From Mesotaenium endlicherianum (Eukaryota > Streptophyta > Zygnematophyceae > Zygnematales > Mesotaeniaceae), in NCBI GenBank assembly GCA_009602735.1, contig WELA01002119.1:382451-415426 (forward strand): a stretch of DNA of 32,976 bases, written 5' to 3'. The notes under the pieces are model-generated. The model searched no databases, was not told the origin of the DNA, and worked only from the letters and a program-made list of their open reading frames with translations. Shown piece by piece: positions 31,301 to 32,976 of this stretch (the first letter of the stretch is position 1; the number at the start of each line of letters is the position of its first letter). Made by a program: the position numbers and the translations under genes.

Positions 31301-32427
31301 TGAAATCGGATCCGAACCCGATTCCTAAGTCAGATGCACAATCCCAATGCAAAGTATCAACAAGGAGCACGCAGCCGCTCATCACAAGGGGGCTGGGGGG
31401 GACAGAGGGTGGGAGGGGGGGAGAGATGAGCGGTGCAAAGGTACTAGCGCTTCGAAACAAGTGCCTTCCCCCTTACTAGTAGGGTTGCTGCTTTTGTGCC
31501 AAGTGGAAGCAGAGCAGCAGCAGCAGCATGGGACCTCACCCCGCCAACTCCAAGCCCTCACCCCGAAGCGCAAACACAGCCATCTCCCAAAGAGGGGCCC
31601 TAAGACTCCCTCTCACCTGGGAGGCAGCGGGGATCTGCTTCCACATGAGCAGAGTCTCGAAGATGAGGCGCGGGTGCGCCGCGAGCGCCGCGCAGCGCTG
31701 CTGCCAGGGCCGCGCCAGCCGCTGCAGCACCTGCAGGCCGCGCGCCAGCTCGCCCAGCGCGCGCCTCTGCTCCTCGCTCAGCACCTCCCCGCGCCTCTTC
31801 AGCAGGAATCGCACCTGCACACGCACGCACGCATGCACACGCACGCGCCCGCGCGCGCTCCCACGTGAGCGTACTCTAAATTGTGTCTTGTGCGCGCGCT
31901 CGTTCGTGTTGTAGGCGTGCGCGGGCAGGCAAGGCAGGCACGCTGACACGCGATCGAGTGCAAGGGGTCTGTGCTGGTGTGGACGTGTGCAAGCATGTGT
32001 GCACGGGGGCTGCATGTGTGCGTGCAATCATGCGTGCGTGCATGCATGCGGAGGAGGGCAGGAGCGGGGGTGGATGGGTGGATGCCCATGGGGCGGGGGG
32101 GGAATGAGAGTGAGGAAAGAGCAAGATGACTCGGCTTACCAGCAGCTGCTTGGAGTGCAGCGACTCAAGCTGCTCAATGGCAGCCATGGCTATAGGCAGC
32201 GCGTCGCTGGCCCTGGCCCTCTCGAGGTACTTGAGCCCCGCGGCCGCGCCGGCTCCCTTGGTGGGGTCCCCGACCAGGAGGAGCGACACCTGGCGGCCAT
32301 GCAGCTCCTGCTGCAGCTCCGGCCGCAGCTCGTACGCTTCTGCCACCTGCACGGCCGACGCGACAGCGCCCTTGGCGGCCAGCCGCAGCGCCAGCCCCTC
32401 CGCGTCTCTCTCGCAGAAAGCCTCCAC
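20900..32427 (-). CDS. ZFYVE26 (spastizin)-like protein, C-terminal 1,315 residues
   Basis: Sixteen minus-strand exons, 5' to 3': 32427-32140, 31814-31617, 30848-30072, 29710-29549, 29085-28363, 27636-27554, 27162-27058, 26516-26270, 25774-25373, 24903-24760, 24280-24143, 23672-23584, 23138-22940, 22246-22161, 21757-21658, 21106-20900 (TAG). All introns are GT-AG and all phases match. The protein follows the plant ZFYVE26-like family throughout: VEAFCERD at the start, then SLHSKQLL, RPWQQRCAAL, LLQEFSFLRDD, EWVLTGDPAKDAAVRRSH, LLQGLLGAGVAASI, VWTAWGQALL, MFRHGRYRDACLLLFPP, SPQRPDPLATDHGTIDEL, QKEHVAAGLTCIQLF, FGNPNEPETLKRRCE, VYAGVAASLAERRR, NIKGTLDDNDWDQ, HRERPDKLIDQLSSNHR and CGRLKTAFQLAS. 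The human protein acts with spatacsin and AP-5 in lysosome recycling and autophagy and binds PI3P; the plant role is inferred only. The sequence is helical-repeat-like. No FYVE zinc finger is visible in this part. The full family length is about 2,500 residues, so the N-terminal half lies beyond the right edge. Oddities are low-complexity insertions in exons 30848-30072 and 29085-28363 and a roughly 50-residue C-terminal extension. Confidence 0.9.
22871..22937 (-). repeat. (ACGC)n/(GCGT)n tract overlapping a ZFYVE26-like 5' splice site
   Basis: On the minus strand the donor after the DDNDWDQ exon reads GTACGCGCGCG and runs straight into about 60 bases of GCGT/GTGT units. The splice site therefore grades into an alternating purine-pyrimidine repeat. 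Confidence 0.9.
23427..23577 (+). repeat. GA-rich tract with (GGGA)n in a ZFYVE26-like intron
   Basis: On the plus strand a GAGA/GGGA-rich run ends in several GGGA units (23537-23574), enough runs of three G to satisfy a G-quadruplex pattern. On the gene's RNA it is a CU-rich tract placed a few bases after the donor of the exon that ends FGNPNEPETL. Confidence 0.9.
24048..24120 (+). repeat. (GGGA)n followed by a 13-G run
   Basis: Several GGGA units lead into 13 consecutive G (24066-24078) and more G/A-rich sequence, within the intron after exon 24280-24143 of the ZFYVE26-like gene. The C-rich strand is the RNA-like strand. Confidence 0.9.
25287..25350 (-). repeat. Perfect (CA)32/(TG)32 microsatellite
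   Basis: Thirty-two uninterrupted CA units on the plus strand, TG on the transcribed-RNA strand, lie about 22 bases downstream of the donor of exon 25774-25373. This is the longest pure dinucleotide repeat in the window and likely to vary in length between individuals. Confidence 0.97.
25899..25921 (+). repeat. (TG)n microsatellite, CA on the RNA strand
   Basis: About eleven TG units on the plus strand lie inside the intron between exons 26516-26270 and 25774-25373. It is one of two dinucleotide-type tracts whose orientation is opposite to the rest. Confidence 0.9.
26541..26581 (-). repeat. TG/CG tract before exon 26516-26270
   Basis: Read on the gene strand, (TG)n followed by mixed TGCG units ends about 25 bases before the acceptor CCCGCAG of exon 26516-26270. 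A short pyrimidine stretch separates the repeat from the AG. Confidence 0.85.
27191..27212 (-). repeat. Short (CA)n/(TG)n before exon 27162-27058
   Basis: A (TG) run on the gene strand sits about 30-50 bases upstream of the acceptor of exon 27162-27058, again with TG on the RNA side. Confidence 0.8.
27499..27543 (+). repeat. (GGGA)n G-rich tract next to a 5' splice site
   Basis: Repeated GGGA/GGGAGGAA units on the plus strand lie 10-55 bases inside the intron that follows exon 27636-27554 of the minus-strand gene. They meet a G-quadruplex pattern on the template strand. Confidence 0.9.
30100..30735 (-). other. Low-complexity charged insertion coded in ZFYVE26-like exon 30848-30072
   Basis: Between the conserved YAAKALDPEPADYRRQ and EWVLTGDPAKDAAVRRSH blocks the exon encodes a long Gly/Glu/Arg/Ser/Pro-rich stretch (for example GERGWGEREVESERARDGER). 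The frame stays open across the whole 777-base exon and the flanking blocks are in phase, so this is coding rather than an intron. It is probably a disordered loop expanded from purine-rich DNA. Confidence 0.65.
31814..31860 (-). repeat. GCGT/TGCG tract directly abutting an acceptor
   Basis: On the gene strand, GCGCGCG followed by repeated TGCG/TGTG units runs right up to the acceptor TGTGCAG of exon 31814-31617 with no pyrimidine tract between. The exon itself is supported by its conserved RPWQQRCAAL block and matching phase. Confidence 0.85.
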
Positions 32428-32976
32428 CTGCACGCGTGCCCACACGCATGCTCACAGCTGCCCATGATCAGATGAGAAGAGCTTCCTCTGCTGCACGCGC
32501 GCATGCTCGTACCTGTGCACGGTGAAAGTCAAGTGCAACCCCTCTGCGCGCATGCTTGTGGTTGCGCATCATGCGGCCGAGCGGAACTTTTCTGCTCACC
32601 ATGCAAGTGCTGACATTTATTCGTTAAGTAAGTCTGAGTGCGGCCCCTCCACTGCGCCTCACCCACAGGAGGGTTGCACATGCACATGCGTATGTGCATG
32701 CATAGGCACGTGCACGCGTGCGCGGTGGCAGCAGTGGACGGGGTCAAACGGGGGACACAGGTCGGGGCTCGGGTGAAGCTTAGCCAGTCCGTTGGCCCGC
32801 ACTGCCATCAAGTGCGCCCACTCAGATGCATCACCCCCCTGAGCAAGCTGCCCCCGGAGCTGCCCCCCAAGAAGCATATATGGTAGAGAGTGGCGCCAAA
32901 GCCCAGCCTCTCTGTCCTCTCAAATTCAAAACTTGGGGTGTAAGGAGCGTAATGGGGCTGGGGGCGGGGGCGGGGG
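32428..32976 (-). other. 5'-ward intron(s) and a possible further ZFYVE26-like exon
   Basis: The sequence upstream of exon 32427-32140 is intron at least near the acceptor. An open minus-strand segment at about 32760-32877, containing LRGQLAQGGDASEWAHLMAV, looks exon-like and lies in the right direction. I could not join it in phase to the next exon, so another small exon or a different donor would be needed. Treat it as a candidate only. Confidence 0.3.

Noticed and set aside
1..32976. tRNA, rRNA or transposon genes
   Set aside because: I looked for tRNA T-arm patterns, long terminal or inverted repeats and transposase or reverse-transcriptase motifs and found none that hold up.

Overview
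The window is a piece of a eukaryotic nuclear genome. Every well-resolved gene but one is split by many short introns (about 0.1-1.2 kb, all read as GT-AG). There are no operons or bacterial-style ribosome sites. Introns are full of simple repeats, and a 602-base run of N marks an assembly gap. The recognisable proteins point to the green lineage: a plant-type PILS auxin-carrier-like protein, the Arp2 subunit of the Arp2/3 complex, and a protein that follows the land-plant ZFYVE26 (spastizin)-like family nearly exon by exon. A green alga, perhaps a streptophyte alga, or a bryophyte-grade plant fits best. The species cannot be fixed from sequence alone, and all family assignments here rest on recalled conservation, not a database search.

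Layout, left to right. (1) About 695-3243, + strand: the 3' part of a gene for a long coiled-coil protein with nine exact 39-residue tandem repeats and a non-repetitive tail; its 5' end lies upstream. (2) 5019-6332, - strand: an intronless PILS-like membrane protein. (3) 7527-16223, + strand: a complete ARP2 gene; I could phase 15 exons into a 390-residue protein. The N gap (11072-11673) falls inside intron 7. (4) 18511-18804, + strand: an unrecognised 97-residue protein with a likely 5'-UTR intron. (5) 32427 down to 20900, - strand: the last 16 recognisable exons (1,315 residues) of the ZFYVE26-like gene; its 5' half lies beyond the right edge.

The genes do not form a pathway cluster. ARP2 (branched actin nucleation), the ZFYVE26-like protein (endosome/lysosome sorting and autophagy in animals; role in plants poorly known) and PILS (putative ER auxin carrier) are ordinary housekeeping or cell-biology genes sitting side by side. 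Base composition is patchy: the coiled-coil exon and the ZFYVE26-like gene are very GC-rich with GC-ending codons, while the PILS gene and the stretches around 3.3-8 kb and 16.2-20.8 kb are much more AT-rich.

I found no convincing new multi-gene system. The most interesting signals are structural. Alternating TG/CG tracts lie next to splice sites in introns of genes on both strands, mostly with TG on the transcribed-RNA side. G4-forming (GGGA)n tracts lie on the template strand of ZFYVE26-like introns. The coiled-coil repeat is locked at exactly 39 residues. The intronless AT-rich PILS gene sits among intron-rich neighbours, and a 97-residue orphan protein follows ARP2.
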